In this document: positions 1-9,774 of the stretch, one piece after another
Layout of the letters: every line of letters begins with the position of its first letter
How positions within the stretch are numbered: the first letter of the stretch is position 1
Origin: Tetranychus cinnabarinus
Lineage: Eukaryota; Arthropoda; Arachnida; Trombidiformes; Tetranychidae
Direction of reading: 5' to 3'
Length of the DNA: 64,000 nucleotides
NCBI GenBank assembly: GCA_022266195.1
Contig: WHVY01000002.1
Coordinates: 6,897,001-6,961,000 of the forward strand
Position numbers and translations under genes: made by a program
The notes under the pieces: model-generated
What the model was told of the DNA's origin: nothing
What the model saw: only the letters and a program-made list of their open reading frames with translations
Database searches by the model: none

Positions 1-2500
1 TGAAAAAAGGTTGAAAATGATGCTGAGCCTGATTCGAAGGATGATGCGAGATGAGATAAAAACTCATCAAAAGCTATCTTGTGAGTTTACAATGTTACCT
101 TGCTTTCTGTTTCTCTTCTCATCATCTTATTGAGCCAACTTTTTTTTTCTTCATTTCAGTTTATTTTCTCGTTATTATCATTATTGTCATTATTATTACT
201 GTATTATTGCTATTTGTGATTACTATTGAACCAAAAGGAAACTTTTTTTTCGAATGTAAAGGTAACTTGTTTATCTATCTGTTTATCGGTTTCGTGTTTA
301 GTCTTAAAGTCAATCAAGCCGAGGTGGATAGAAATTGGTTTTTTTCTTGCTTTATTCTTTATTAAGACAGTCTTTAGATGCCGATTATCCTTTAAGCACT
401 TTTACAAACAAACAAAAAACTCAAAATAAACAAGATAGCATCTGAAATATCAACACAACAACCAACACAATTCTGGATTTAATTTTCTGTTGCCAGAAAC
501 ATTCAATTTAATTTTAAAAAATAGCCTGGAAAAATGATTAAATCAACATTGAAATAACATTGAAATAGAGAAAAAAAGATCTTGAATAAAAACTGAAAAT
601 GGTTGACCATTTCCAGCAACTTGATTTTCAAAGCAGTGCCCAAGTTTGCCTGACAGTAGAGTTCCGTTGCCATACCATCAATTTCGAGGCTGGTCAAGTT
701 CATTGATTTTAGTCACTGATTGTTGATCCAATTCCAACTGTAAGTACGAGTCGCAAGTACGGCAGAGTTTTGACAAGCAGAAGCTTGAAGCAAAACTCAA
801 GCTAATATTGCAGTGATTGAAGCAGCTACTCGGCCCTCCATATCTCTGTTGTTAGGATGTGATAAGATACAGAATGATATTAAGCTCTGAATAGGCAATG
901 CAAAGTTTTACACTTTAATCTTTAAAATTGATAAAGAGATAAAATTGAAAAGCCGTAGAACCGATTTCCTTTAAATCAACATGACATCTCAAGAAAATAT
1001 CTCGTAACATGGCTGATGCATCTTTGCTTGTTGAGTCACTTTTACGATCGGTTTAAACGTTAGAGATCAGCTTGAGATGAGCTTAGAAACTTTGATGAGA
1101 AGGAAGGGAAAAGTTTGTCGAGATGACATGGAGATGAGCTTGGCTGACATCACTTTTTCCTTCTGGTAAGTGAGCTGATCTAATCAAACCTTCATTTCAA
1201 ATTATAATGAAATACAAAATATGAAATAAGAAAAGCTGAAAATGTTTTACTTTTTTTATTATTCATTTCATTTTAATGGAAACCAGTACGATTTGCTTTT
1301 ACCTGGAAATGTAAATGACTTTGAAACCTTGCTTGCATAAAGTCGCAATTGAAGGGTAAAAATTGTCTAATCTTGTTCAACATAACTTGAAACGTAAATT
1401 TTTTCTTGCATTTCAATCCAGAGAAAAGTAAACATTTAAAGTGTAATAAGTGTATTAATCGCCTTCATGATGAAATTTTCGTGTTCACCAATAAATGTGT
1501 TTCATTAAAATACAAAAGTAGCTGTGAGTTTACGGTTGAAACAAGAATAAAAGAAAAGAGAAAAGTAAACCTTTATTTATCTTGCAAAAAAGGTTTCCAT
1601 TGAAACAATTAACACAGAACTAGTCATGAATAAGGTTGCTCGGAATCTTGAATTCTGCATTCATTCTGGAAAATTGATGAATGAATTAAAAGTACAAATT
1701 CGGTTATTCATTTGATTTGCATTTTTATTTACAAAAATGATTTCATTGAGCGAAAACAAAACAACATCGAGCAAGAACTTTTCAGGGTAAAATTTTTCTC
1801 TCTTTTATTGATACAGGTTTGTCAGGTGATGATAATATGATGATACAATGAAAGAATTAGAAAGAATTTTAATCGTTTGCCGAATTCATGAGAATGTCAG
1901 GTAATTTAAAGCTCAAGCCTGTGATAAGATTGTCCATGAAATTAATATGTAAAACGTTGACAGCAAGAGGTAACATTTTATTCAAGCAAAAATATCTTGT
2001 TTTTGCATTTGAACAAAAAGTGGAAAAGAATGAAAATTTTTTAATTCTTTTCTCTTTTCAACATTTTCTTCTTACCATTCAATGACATTGTGATTTTTTG
2101 TCTAATTAAACTTTGATCATGCATAATCATCAAATTGGATTACACCTTTAACATGATTTGTCTTTTACTATAAAATGTCATTTTTCCCAAATTGTTCAAA
2201 GATTGATGTGCAAGATATTAAAGTAAACTGTAACAGTGTTTCAACCCAAAGTTGACACAAATCAATGGCAAGTCAAAAGCTCTCCTAGAAAATGTACTGA
2301 TGTATTTACCATAAAAAGTCTTACACAATTGATCATCAAATAACACACATGATAGTCGAATGTGTAATCATAAAGATGTCTCTGTTGCGATTTGAGGCAT
2401 TCAATGAGTGGAGAAGTAAAATGCTGAAAAATTTTTTGTCTCGACACCTTAAATTGAAATATCTTTTATAAATTGCAGACTTGAAAAAAGTTGAACTCGA
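1..2500. other. No gene recognised
   Basis: AT-rich DNA with short T-rich and A-rich tracts. The open frames here are short, hydrophobic or low complexity, mostly begin at non-ATG codons, and lack family motifs or paired splice sites. I see no RNA gene. It may be intergenic or intronic sequence of a gene outside the window. Confidence 0.5.
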
Positions 2501-2514
2501 ATCAGGCGAACTAA

Positions 2515-2600
2515 TGCAAAGTTTTCCAAGTCAAGTTAAAGCACGAAAAGGAAAATGATTCTGTGGCAGCAAACTTTAATGTCTCTCTCAATCGTTTATG
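2515..2600 (+). repeat. Dispersed repeat with a possible signal-peptide exon
   Basis: This stretch matches 9690-9770 (shared words include aagtcaagttaaa and agcaaact). Here an ATG at 2554 opens a hydrophobic leader (MILWQQTLMSLSIVYG...) that could be a signal-peptide exon. In the partner copy the same frame has a stop after seven codons. It lies just upstream of the LCAT-like relics, so it may be their lost first exon. That link is inference. Confidence 0.3.
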
Positions 2601-3224
2601 GTTTTTTATCCATATTCAGGTTGATATTTTCAAATTGCTTGTCTTCTCAGAGTTTTATAGGAGAAACCGCTGGTCTAAATTATGCCTACTGGAGGAAACA
2701 ATGAATATAATACTTCAGAAACAATAATACGCTAACGGATTATCAAACCGAAATTTACATTGAAACGGGATTGGCACCAACATTGGAAGATTTAGCACTA
2801 TTTTTCGACAAGGGTTCGGATTTGGAGATATAGTAATATAGCATTTATAAGCATATAGCCAGAACAAGTCCCGAAAAAATGTAAAAGCATGTAGAGAATA
2901 TGTAAGAATATTCTTTGTGCATATTCTTGATAAAGCAACAAAATATGCTTTTTATTCTTGAAAATACTATTGACCAGGCTCATCGGATTGTGCAAAAAAA
3001 TTATCTTTTTTTACTAGAATACATTTTTTCCCTCATTCGGATAAAACAGCAGCTTCACTAATGCTAGCAAAATTATCGTTTTAAATGATATTTTGGGCAA
3101 GAAAGTTTTTAAAACAGTAAAATTTATGTTTTTTGTTAACTTAGCGAAAGCGAGTCAATACCAAAAGTCCCATCCTATCTGTTATTATAATATTACCAGT
3201 GTTCTTTGAGAAATTTTTTATTTC

Positions 3225-3895
3225 AGGATCATTAATGATATCAAGGTATCCACCCCATCCCCACATGTACAGTCTATAGCAACGGTGTCATTAACCTTAT
3301 CGAATGCATTGCTTGAAGTGGCAACCTCATGCTATCGTGTCTAGTTGGGGAAGTTCTGCGGAAATTTTATCCATTTCAAAAACATTGTATGGAATTGTAT
3401 CAATCCAAACATTCACCTCTCTTCTTCGGAATATCTTTTGTTGGAAGAAGAATAATAATAGAAGTTAACATTCGCTTTGATGGATCATCAGATTCGGTTG
3501 AAACTTTTGACTCATTTATCTGCCATATGTCATTGGAGAAAAAATACTTATTTGAACTTATGAATGATTTTTAGCTTCGAAAGGATACGAGAAGAATAAA
3601 AACATCTACGATGTTACTATGCACTGGCGCCAATCAGTCTGTAAGTTATTTATCGAAATTTTACTACTTAAAAAACTTACTTTCTCACATACTAAAACTT
3701 TCTTTTTAGGAGATATGATATTTTTGTCAAGTTTTGGAAATTTTGAATACAGCCACAAAAGACAATCCAGCAGTACTGGTTTGTTATAGTTACGGGTGTT
3801 TAAATCTCCTCCATTTTTTAAATGTTACGCAAAAAGACCAACGATAACAGCGTTTTCTTTATAATGACACTGGAGGCACCATGGTGGTGGGGTTA
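3225..3895 (+). pseudogene. LCAT-like lipase relic, copy 1
   Basis: Two exons of a lecithin:cholesterol acyltransferase / lysosomal phospholipase A2-like enzyme. The first (about 3225-3640) reads through RFDGSSDSVETF to a segment ending MHWRQS, matching the family's YDWR strand, but a 1-base loss near 3570 breaks the frame. A canonical intron (3641-3709, GTAAGT..TTTTAG) follows. The second exon carries the nucleophile elbow as VCYSYGC (family GHSxG-like, catalytic Ser), then loses frame and keeps only a damaged EAPW (GAPWGG-type) strand. Several frame changes mean it cannot encode a working enzyme. Family assignment rests on motif order. Confidence 0.65.
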
Positions 3896-4004
3896 TTTTA
3901 TGCTTTAGTAGCGCACAAATCTGGTGGTGCTGTGTGAATTGGATGAGTCTGACCAATGATCTATACATGAAAGATTTACATGCTATATGTTATGTGCTTT
4001 TTTA

Positions 4005-4750
4005 CACAAGTTTTATTAGACTTGGGATAATAACAATCTGCGACAATTTAAATTGATTCAACTAATTTTATCAAATTTATTTTTTTCATCGTTCGGCATT
4101 GCTTACACCAAATATGCACCAAGTAATGCTTCGGCATTTGATCTTATCCTTTTATTGTTTATATAGTATTGTTACATGTTTCACATTATCCAATCCTCTA
4201 GACCTTCTGAATGGCTTACGTTTTTCATGCACGCCGAAATGTATGATTTTTCACAAGTAAAGGGGATGAAAACATTTATGGCGTGCCAATGGATTGGCGA
4301 CAAGCCACAGCTACAGCTTTTACATTTCATGATTTTCTATCAATAAAGTAAAATTCTTCTTTTCAGTGGATATAGAGGACTCATATTACACAAAAATAAA
4401 AGAAATAGTAGGAAATGCCTACAAAGAAACAGGTAAACCTTCAATCTTAGTTTCCCACAGCTACGGCTGTGCAAACCCAGTAAAATTTGTTGAAAAAACC
4501 GACCATCTATGGTTGAACGAAAGAGTATATTCAATTTTCACACTTGGAGCCCCATGGGGAGGTCCATAAAAGCTGTCAAAGATCTTCTTTCTGGAGATGA
4601 TTTAGATGTTATGATAAATGTAGCAGAAATGTCCTGAAAGGAAGGAATCCATGAAACCTTCAATATTACTTTGTCAGAGCTATGGCTGTGCAAACTTAGT
4701 AAGGTTTATTGAAAAAAGCGACAATCTATGGTTGAATGAAATAGTGAATT
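4005..4750 (+). pseudogene. LCAT-like tandem unit, first copy
   Basis: First of two tandem units about 810 bp apart. It contains the VPMDWR strand (about 4280), a degraded donor, an intact acceptor (TTTTCAG at 4360-4366), and an exon with TGKPSILVSHSYGCANPVKF, the lipase nucleophile elbow, followed by FTLGAPWGG. A frameshift and stop come directly after (TAA at 4567). A second partial copy of the elbow exon (LLCQSYGCANLVRF) lies in the same unit at 4651-4745, so the exon was duplicated inside the unit. The donor after VPMDWR lost its GT. No complete reading frame exists. Confidence 0.65.
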
Positions 4751-5600
4751 TTTTACATAAGTTTTATGAGACTTGGGATAATAACAATCTGAGACGATTT
4801 AATTTGATCCAACTACTTTTATCAAATTTATTTTTTCATTATTTTTCCTGTTTCCTCTTATTGCGAGGCCTAATATTAATCCGCATTGCATATTTCGTTA
4901 CTCGCCATATTCTTTATCGTTCGGCAGCTATACTCCAAGTAATGCTTCGGCATTTGATCTTATCCTTTTATTGTTTAAATAGTATTGTTACATATTTCAC
5001 ATTATCCAATCCTCTAGACCTTCTGAATGGCTTACGTTTTTCATGCACGCCGAAATGTATGATTTTTCACAAGTAAAGGGGATGAAAACATTTATGGCGT
5101 GCCAATGGATTGGCCACAGCTACAGGTTTTACATTTCATGATTTTCTATCAATAAAGTAAAATTCTTCTTTCCAGTGGATATAGAGGACTTATATTACAC
5201 AAAAATAAAAGAAATATTAGGAAATGCCTACAAAGAAACAGGTAAACCTTCAATCTTAGTTTCCTACAGCTACGGCTGTGCAAACTTAGTAAAATTTGTT
5301 GAAAAAACCGACAATCTATGGTTGAACGAAAGAGTATATTCAATTTTCACACTTGGAGCCCCATGGGCAGGTCCATGAAAGCTGTCAAGGATCTTCTTTC
5401 TGGAGATGATTTAGATGTTATGATAAATGTAGCAAAAATGTCCCGAAAGGAAGGAATCCATGAAACAAAAATATTACTTTGTCAGAGCTATGGCTGTGCA
5501 AACTTAGTAAGGTTTATTGAAAAAAGCGACAATCTATGGTTAAATGAAAAAGTGTATTCCATTTTCCCACTTGGCGCAACTAAGATCGATAGGATGTAAT
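4751..5600 (+). pseudogene. LCAT-like tandem unit, second copy
   Basis: A near-identical repeat of the preceding unit, with an 8-base loss around the VPMDWR strand (about 5110). The exon from 5176 reads KPSILVSYSYGCANLVKF and FTLGAPWAG, then shifts frame. The downstream frame encodes SMKAVKDLLSGDDLDVM, which is the expected family continuation, so one base is missing at the junction near 5370. A second elbow copy (LLCQSYGCANLV) follows at about 5470-5560. Catalytic serine motifs survive but the gene is broken. Confidence 0.65.
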
Positions 5601-5854
5601 ATTAATGGTTACATTAACATTACCTTATTATTAATGATTATTTATCTTGAATGTGTTACATGTACCAGCCGCCATTCTGAATAGCCACTGTTCAGTTGCA
5701 ATATCATTACGACGATTCAACACCTAGAATACTTGCCTTTATCCTTGATCCCTGGTTTACAATCCTCCAGAACTTCTGAATGCATAGGCTTACGCTTTTT
5801 CATTACCATACTTCCACTTCAACGAACTTGATCAAAATTACACTCATTTTTCAG

Positions 5855-6059
5855 TTGAACGTAAGGCAACACTTTTGCGACCTGTTTTAATGAGTGAGTG
5901 AATACCTGTTTCTATTGAAATTGATTATTACAATGAATACAAAAACTCTGTTAATCAATCAAATCACAAATAATTTCAGTTCCGGTTTTGGCTAGCAACC
6001 GACTACTTCAATTAGGGTCTTCTTGTTTCGATGGTCCAAGAGTTTGGTACGCGTACTAG
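5855..6059 (+). CDS. Possible last two exons of an unknown gene
   Basis: Two short open segments are flanked by good splice sites: acceptor TTTTTCAG before 5855, donor GTGAGT at 5894, acceptor ATTTCAG before 5980, and a TAG stop at 6057-6059. Joined, the reading frame stays open and encodes about 38 residues ending in GSSCFDGPRVWYAY. I recognise no family. It could equally be a relic or chance; no upstream exon was found. Confidence 0.2.
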
Positions 6060-6239
6060 CCTACAAGGGATTGGCTAATTGAGGATTGGATGTATAGATG
6101 AATATAATATAGCAGAATAATATAATTGGATATTTGAGTAATAGTTAATGTAATCTAAAGTAGATGCATAGTACGTTAGGTCTGAATCAATATTATAACT
6201 TTTATGAAAATCTCGTCTTTTTATGCTAACATTCTGCAA

Positions 6240-6633
6240 TTAGTCAACAAAATGATCTAAAATTGGAAGCTGTGTCCACCTGAATACCGTCGCCCTACAA
6301 CGAGTTATTAGAGCGAGTTCATCATAAGCATTTATCGCAACAACACTATTATTAAAGTTGTGTAGTATGATGACGAATTCATCATCGAAGGTATTTTTAA
6401 TGACTGGAGCGATAAAAAACACTACGGTTCAACAAATCGGGACTTTCTGAGCACTGTACAAATGTACTTTGAGGTGGTTTCAATCTGATTCCTGTTTTAG
6501 TTATAGCTGATACGTTTGGAGATAATTTAACGTCAACGGTAGAATAAATGATATATCCTAATTTATGTTTTGCTTGTGCAATTATTGCAGAAGTTACAGA
6601 ACACTTACAGTATATAAACGAAATTAGTTGCAA
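6240..6633 (-). pseudogene. dUTPase-fold relic (virus-like cluster)
   Basis: Two overlapping minus-strand frames together resemble a trimeric dUTPase. The first half has a motif-1-like LGYIIYS and a KTGIRLKPP strand; the second half has a PVIKNTFDDEF segment at motif 3 and an AYDELALIT strand at motif 4. The frames switch inside a run of six T near 6411-6417. Key residues are gone: the Asp of motif 1, the Pro-Arg-Ser of motif 2 and the catalytic Asp of motif 3 are replaced, and motif 5 is not seen. It would be inactive as a dUTPase, like other dUTPase-derived proteins of DNA viruses. It is the last ORF of a same-strand cluster. Assignment is by motif spacing only. Confidence 0.5.
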
Positions 6634-6808
6634 GTGTTTTTTTGCGAGTGATCACTTAACAACTTATGCTTACCATTATATACTCAGCCCGACCAATTCA
6701 GGGCGTAAGTCATGGATCAAGTAATTCACTAAGTCAATGATCAGATGATCATCTGAAAGCATTGCAACAATATTCGGGAATATGCAACAAGGTGACACTT
6801 TAACTCAT

Positions 6809-7225
6809 TCAAACTCTTTCATACTCGAGTGAGTTTTCGTCTAAATTTATCCCAAAATAATCTAAAACGTAACCTGATTCCAATTTTTCTGGTAGTGTCA
6901 GTTGATCATGTGTAATAAATCCAGTTCTAAAGAAGTTAATCACAATATCAAAGTAACTGCTATCAATTCTTTCTGCAATCAGAAAAAACATTACTAACAA
7001 TCATTAGGATATACCCAACTTACCTTTAACTGCAAAACAATTCTTTTCACTCCGCTTGATCGGTCCAACTAGAGACCCTTTGAAGCTTTTAGTTAACTTG
7101 TTTGTAGGGAATCTTTTACTCAAACGTTCTATGAAACACGGTTTGAATATTCTGTATTCTGATTCAGACAAAAATACAACAAAGTCACCAGCTACAGGTC
7201 TCACAGTAAGAACTTTTATTTGCAT
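6809..7225 (-). CDS. Small T1/BTB (KCTD-like) domain protein
   Basis: Coding exons are 7225-7024 and 6972-6809 on the minus strand, joined across a 51-bp intron with GTAAGT and TTGCAG ends; the spliced frame gives about 121 residues starting at ATG 7225. The second half resembles the tetramerisation (T1/BTB) domain of KCTD proteins and Kv channels: a CFAVKERIDSSYF strand-helix, then VINFFRTGFI (family LNFLRTG) and YVLDYFGI (family ELEFYGI). The N-terminal Asn-Val-Gly-Gly strand is not obvious. There is no C-terminal extension. KCTD proteins usually act as oligomeric adaptors for cullin-3 ligases; whether this one does is unknown. It sits between a BIR-RING ORF and a dUTPase-like relic on the same strand. 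Confidence 0.55.
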
Positions 7226-7465
7226 GTTATCGCTACAAAGTGTTACTTAGAAATGATGTACTCAATACGCTATGCTAGCTATATATATATATACAATTCA
7301 CCCGATAAACACAAACATTTAATTATAAATTGAACATTATTTTAATGACGTGTATATGACGGTTACATTGATTAAGAAGTAAAATGTAATACAAAGATAT
7401 AAGTAAAAAAGATTAAATTGAAAAAGATACATGAAAAGTGATACATTGAAAGCAAACAAATATAA

Positions 7466-7783
7466 TTATGGAGGGGTATCTAATGCTACAAACATATCGA
7501 GCATTGTAGCGATAAGTTCTTCAGATGTCTGTGTATAGAAATCGTTTGTCTCCATTTCCTCAACCAGCTCTTTGAAATAGTCTGCCTCACCAGGACGCAA
7601 TCGTTGAATTTTTGAGCTGTTTTGTAGAGTAATAAGTGTCCTTACCATCTCCTCTAAACACTTGCCATAAATGAATTTATTTTCATAAAGATGATGCATC
7701 ATGTTGATGCACTTCTTCTTCAACGGTTGAGATCGCATAAATCTGGTGCGGATATATGATCGTGATCTACGTGTGGAAACCAT
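7466..7783 (-). CDS. 105-aa basic-to-acidic protein of unknown function
   Basis: The first ATG of this frame is at 7783 (MVSTRRSRSYIRTRF...), giving 105 residues. The N-terminus is Arg/Ser-rich and basic, the middle is helical with HHLYENKF and EEMVRTLITLQ, and the C-terminus is acidic. I recognise no domain. Just upstream of the ATG is a strong pyrimidine tract ending TTTTAG, a typical 3' splice site, so the mRNA probably has an upstream leader exon. It lies in the compact same-strand cluster between the BIR-RING and T1/BTB genes. Confidence 0.45.
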   Translation of the reverse strand: MVSTRRSRSYIRTRFMRSQPLKKKCINMMHHLYENKFIYGKCLEEMVRTLITLQNSSKIQRLRPGEADYFKELVEEMETNDFYTQTSEELIATMLDMFVALDTPP

Positions 7784-7902
7784 GTTAACTAAAATATGAT
7801 AAAAAAGAAAAAAAGAACAAAAAATTAGAAAATATGATAATAAATGATAAAGTATTAGCAGGACTTTAGAGGACATGGATTGGTTTGAGGAAAGTATTAC
7901 TT

Positions 7903-8523
7903 TTAAGGAGATATACAAGTTATCTTGTTACTGATTTTCACTCTACATATTGGGCAGCACTGTTCGTCAGACTTCATTTTGTCATCACATGTTGCGCAAA
8001 CAGACAGATGATGGCAAGGAACATATAATATTTTAACAGGTTGAACCAAGCAAACGACATAGAAATTTCTTTCAATATTATATTTTTCATTGTTTAAAAA
8101 TGGGCAATTCGGGCTTAATTCACGATGTAGTTTGATATGTGCAGTCGGACGTCTGCTATCAGTAGCCAGTCTACAGAAAGCACATTGAATTGTCCGCTGA
8201 AACCCAGTGTAAAAGAAACCCCTTTCAACGAGTAAGTTCTTTGCCCGTTCTGGTAATAAAGTGTCTTTGAAAGAGTATCTGCGATTAATTTGCATTTGAA
8301 AAAGTTGCTTTACTTTTTCTGGGTTTATCACAAAGTTTTCAAGAAACTCTTGCGAATAAATATCAGCATGTTTCTCGATTCTGCTCGATCTCAAAGTCAA
8401 TGGAGCGCTGTAATCCAATTGCAGATTTTCTTTGGGATTGCCATAATATTTGCAAGCCTCTCTATAATAATATGCCGTAAGAAGGCTACTATCACGCCAG
8501 CAAATGAACAATGTTAATAACAA
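7903..8523 (-). CDS. BIR plus RING inhibitor-of-apoptosis-like protein
   Basis: An open frame of about 206 codons with no obvious ATG (it begins at TTG), so its 5' exon is missing or elsewhere; an acceptor-like TAG occurs near 8480. Residues about 80-143 form one BIR domain: RRYSF at the start, GFFYTG, then Cys-x2-Cys, His and Cys zinc ligands (CAFC ... H ... NCPFL). Residues about 155-194 form a C-terminal RING with VPCHHLSVCATC and CCPICR, but the first zinc ligand of the expected CxxC is Tyr (YVVC). One BIR plus RING is the architecture of many baculovirus-type and short arthropod IAPs, which block caspases and ubiquitinate targets. Host versus viral origin cannot be decided here. Confidence 0.6.
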   Translation of the reverse strand: MLLTLFICWRDSSLLTAYYYREACKYYGNPKENLQLDYSAPLTLRSSRIEKHADIYSQEFLENFVINPEKVKQLFQMQINRRYSFKDTLLPERAKNLLVERGFFYTGFQRTIQCAFCRLATDSRRPTAHIKLHRELSPNCPFLNNEKYNIERNFYVVCLVQPVKILYVPCHHLSVCATCDDKMKSDEQCCPICRVKISNKITCISP

Positions 8524-8939
8524 TTTTTCATTTTATGTATTTTAAATCTACAGTTGATCAACAAGTTATTGAGTTGTCGAACTCTAGCGCATTTGTTTCC
8601 ATTTGCGAATATGCATAAGGTCTTTGAATTTACTTTGAATTTTTGCTTATTAATTTTTTGCCTATCAATATGTCTAATTGTTCTAGAATGATTACATGAT
8701 TGACAATAAGCTGATTTATATGTGATTTTTTTATGCAATTTTTTCAAATACTTTACATATTGTGAAGCTAAACATGGGTTCTTAGAATTTTCAGTCACAC
8801 AGACTACATCTTTCGGAATTTTCGGTGAATGAACAACTTCCGAGATTGGTTGATTTTTCCAAAAGGAGTCGTTCTTTGACGGAATACAATTGTTTTTCCC
8901 TGAACTGGTTGATGAAATTGTGGTCGAAATAACCTTCAT
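8514..8939 (-). CDS. 141-aa cysteine-containing protein, unknown
   Basis: An open frame with an ATG at 8939 and 141 residues, rich in Lys, Asn and Ser. A YCQSC motif followed by a CIFANGNKC segment suggests a possible four-Cys zinc site, but I cannot name a family. Directly upstream is a 3' splice-site-like sequence (TTTGATTTCAG) ending 7 bases before the ATG. Its 3' end overlaps the start of the BIR-RING frame by 10 bases, tighter than normal for host genes and similar to DNA-virus packing. Confidence 0.4.
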   Translation of the reverse strand: MKVISTTISSTSSGKNNCIPSKNDSFWKNQPISEVVHSPKIPKDVVCVTENSKNPCLASQYVKYLKKLHKKITYKSAYCQSCNHSRTIRHIDRQKINKQKFKVNSKTLCIFANGNKCARVRQLNNLLINCRFKIHKMKNCY

Positions 8940-9020
8940 AATTTGCTGAAATCAAATAAAATCAATTAAGTTTCAATTGAAAATATAAATTTAATTAATA
9001 TGCTTATCAAAAATACAATA

Positions 9021-9290
9021 TTATGAAGGGGAATCACATAATTTTTGAGGTTCGCTCTCTAGTTCTCTCAAAGTTGCATTGTAATTTCTTCTTGAAATGT
9101 ACAATTCAGATCTAGCTGAGTCTACATAACTGATGCATGCCATCATTGGATGAACATATTTTTGTGGCAATAGAGCTAAAATTGACATGAATGAAGTTTG
9201 TTGAATTTGACAGAAGTGCTCATGATTAAAAATAAATTACACTAATTTTTCACCAGAAAGCCATCCTCTCAACTCATCAAACCAACCCAT
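9021..9290 (-). CDS. 63-aa two-exon small protein, unknown
   Basis: Exons 9290-9254 and 9175-9021 on the minus strand join across a 78-bp intron (GTGAAA..TTTTAG) into an open frame of 63 residues, starting MGWFDELRGWLS and ending CDSPS. An acceptor-like TTTTTAG lies shortly upstream of the ATG. No domain is recognised. It is the first ORF of the compact minus-strand cluster. The call rests on frame continuity over the intron and could be chance. Confidence 0.35.
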
Positions 9291-9689
9291 GGCGCTACAA
9301 TTGTAAGCTAAAAATAATAATTGTAAAATTTGTAAATATTTTCTGACAGGTTTCGTTCAATCCCGAGGAATCTCAAATACATTTTTCTGTCTTACAAATA
9401 TTAACGTTACTTATCCTTGCACCATATCTCTAAAATCAAACCGTTATAGAAACATGTGCTAAGTCTTCCAATGTTGATGGTGATCTCATTTTGATAATTT
9501 CCTTTTCAAAATAAGTTAACTTATTTTTGTTAATTAGATGTTTTGGGTTTGTGAAGTGTGGGTTTGTTTAATCTTGGAAAATTTTCCATATGAAACTATT
9601 TTCCTAAGTTATCACCAGATATAACCAATATCTTTTGAAGAATTAAAGAATTCGATGAAAAGAGTTAAACTAGAATAGCCAACAAACAA

Positions 9690-9770
9690 GAAGTTGTCGA
9701 AGTCAAGTTAAATCACAAAACGCAAAATGATTCAGAGACAGCAAACTTAGGTGTCACTCTCATTTAAATG
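9690..9770 (+). repeat. Dispersed repeat, partner of 2515-2600
   Basis: Shares about 75 bases with 2515-2600. The ATG-led frame present in that copy is stopped here after seven codons (ATGATTCAGAGACAGCAAAC then TTAG), so any coding role is lost. Confidence 0.4.
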
Positions 9771-9774
9771 GCGG

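Noticed and set aside
4651..5076. 141-codon frame as a complete lipase
   Set aside because: Only the first 30 residues match the lipase elbow; the rest is translated intron and spacer repeat.
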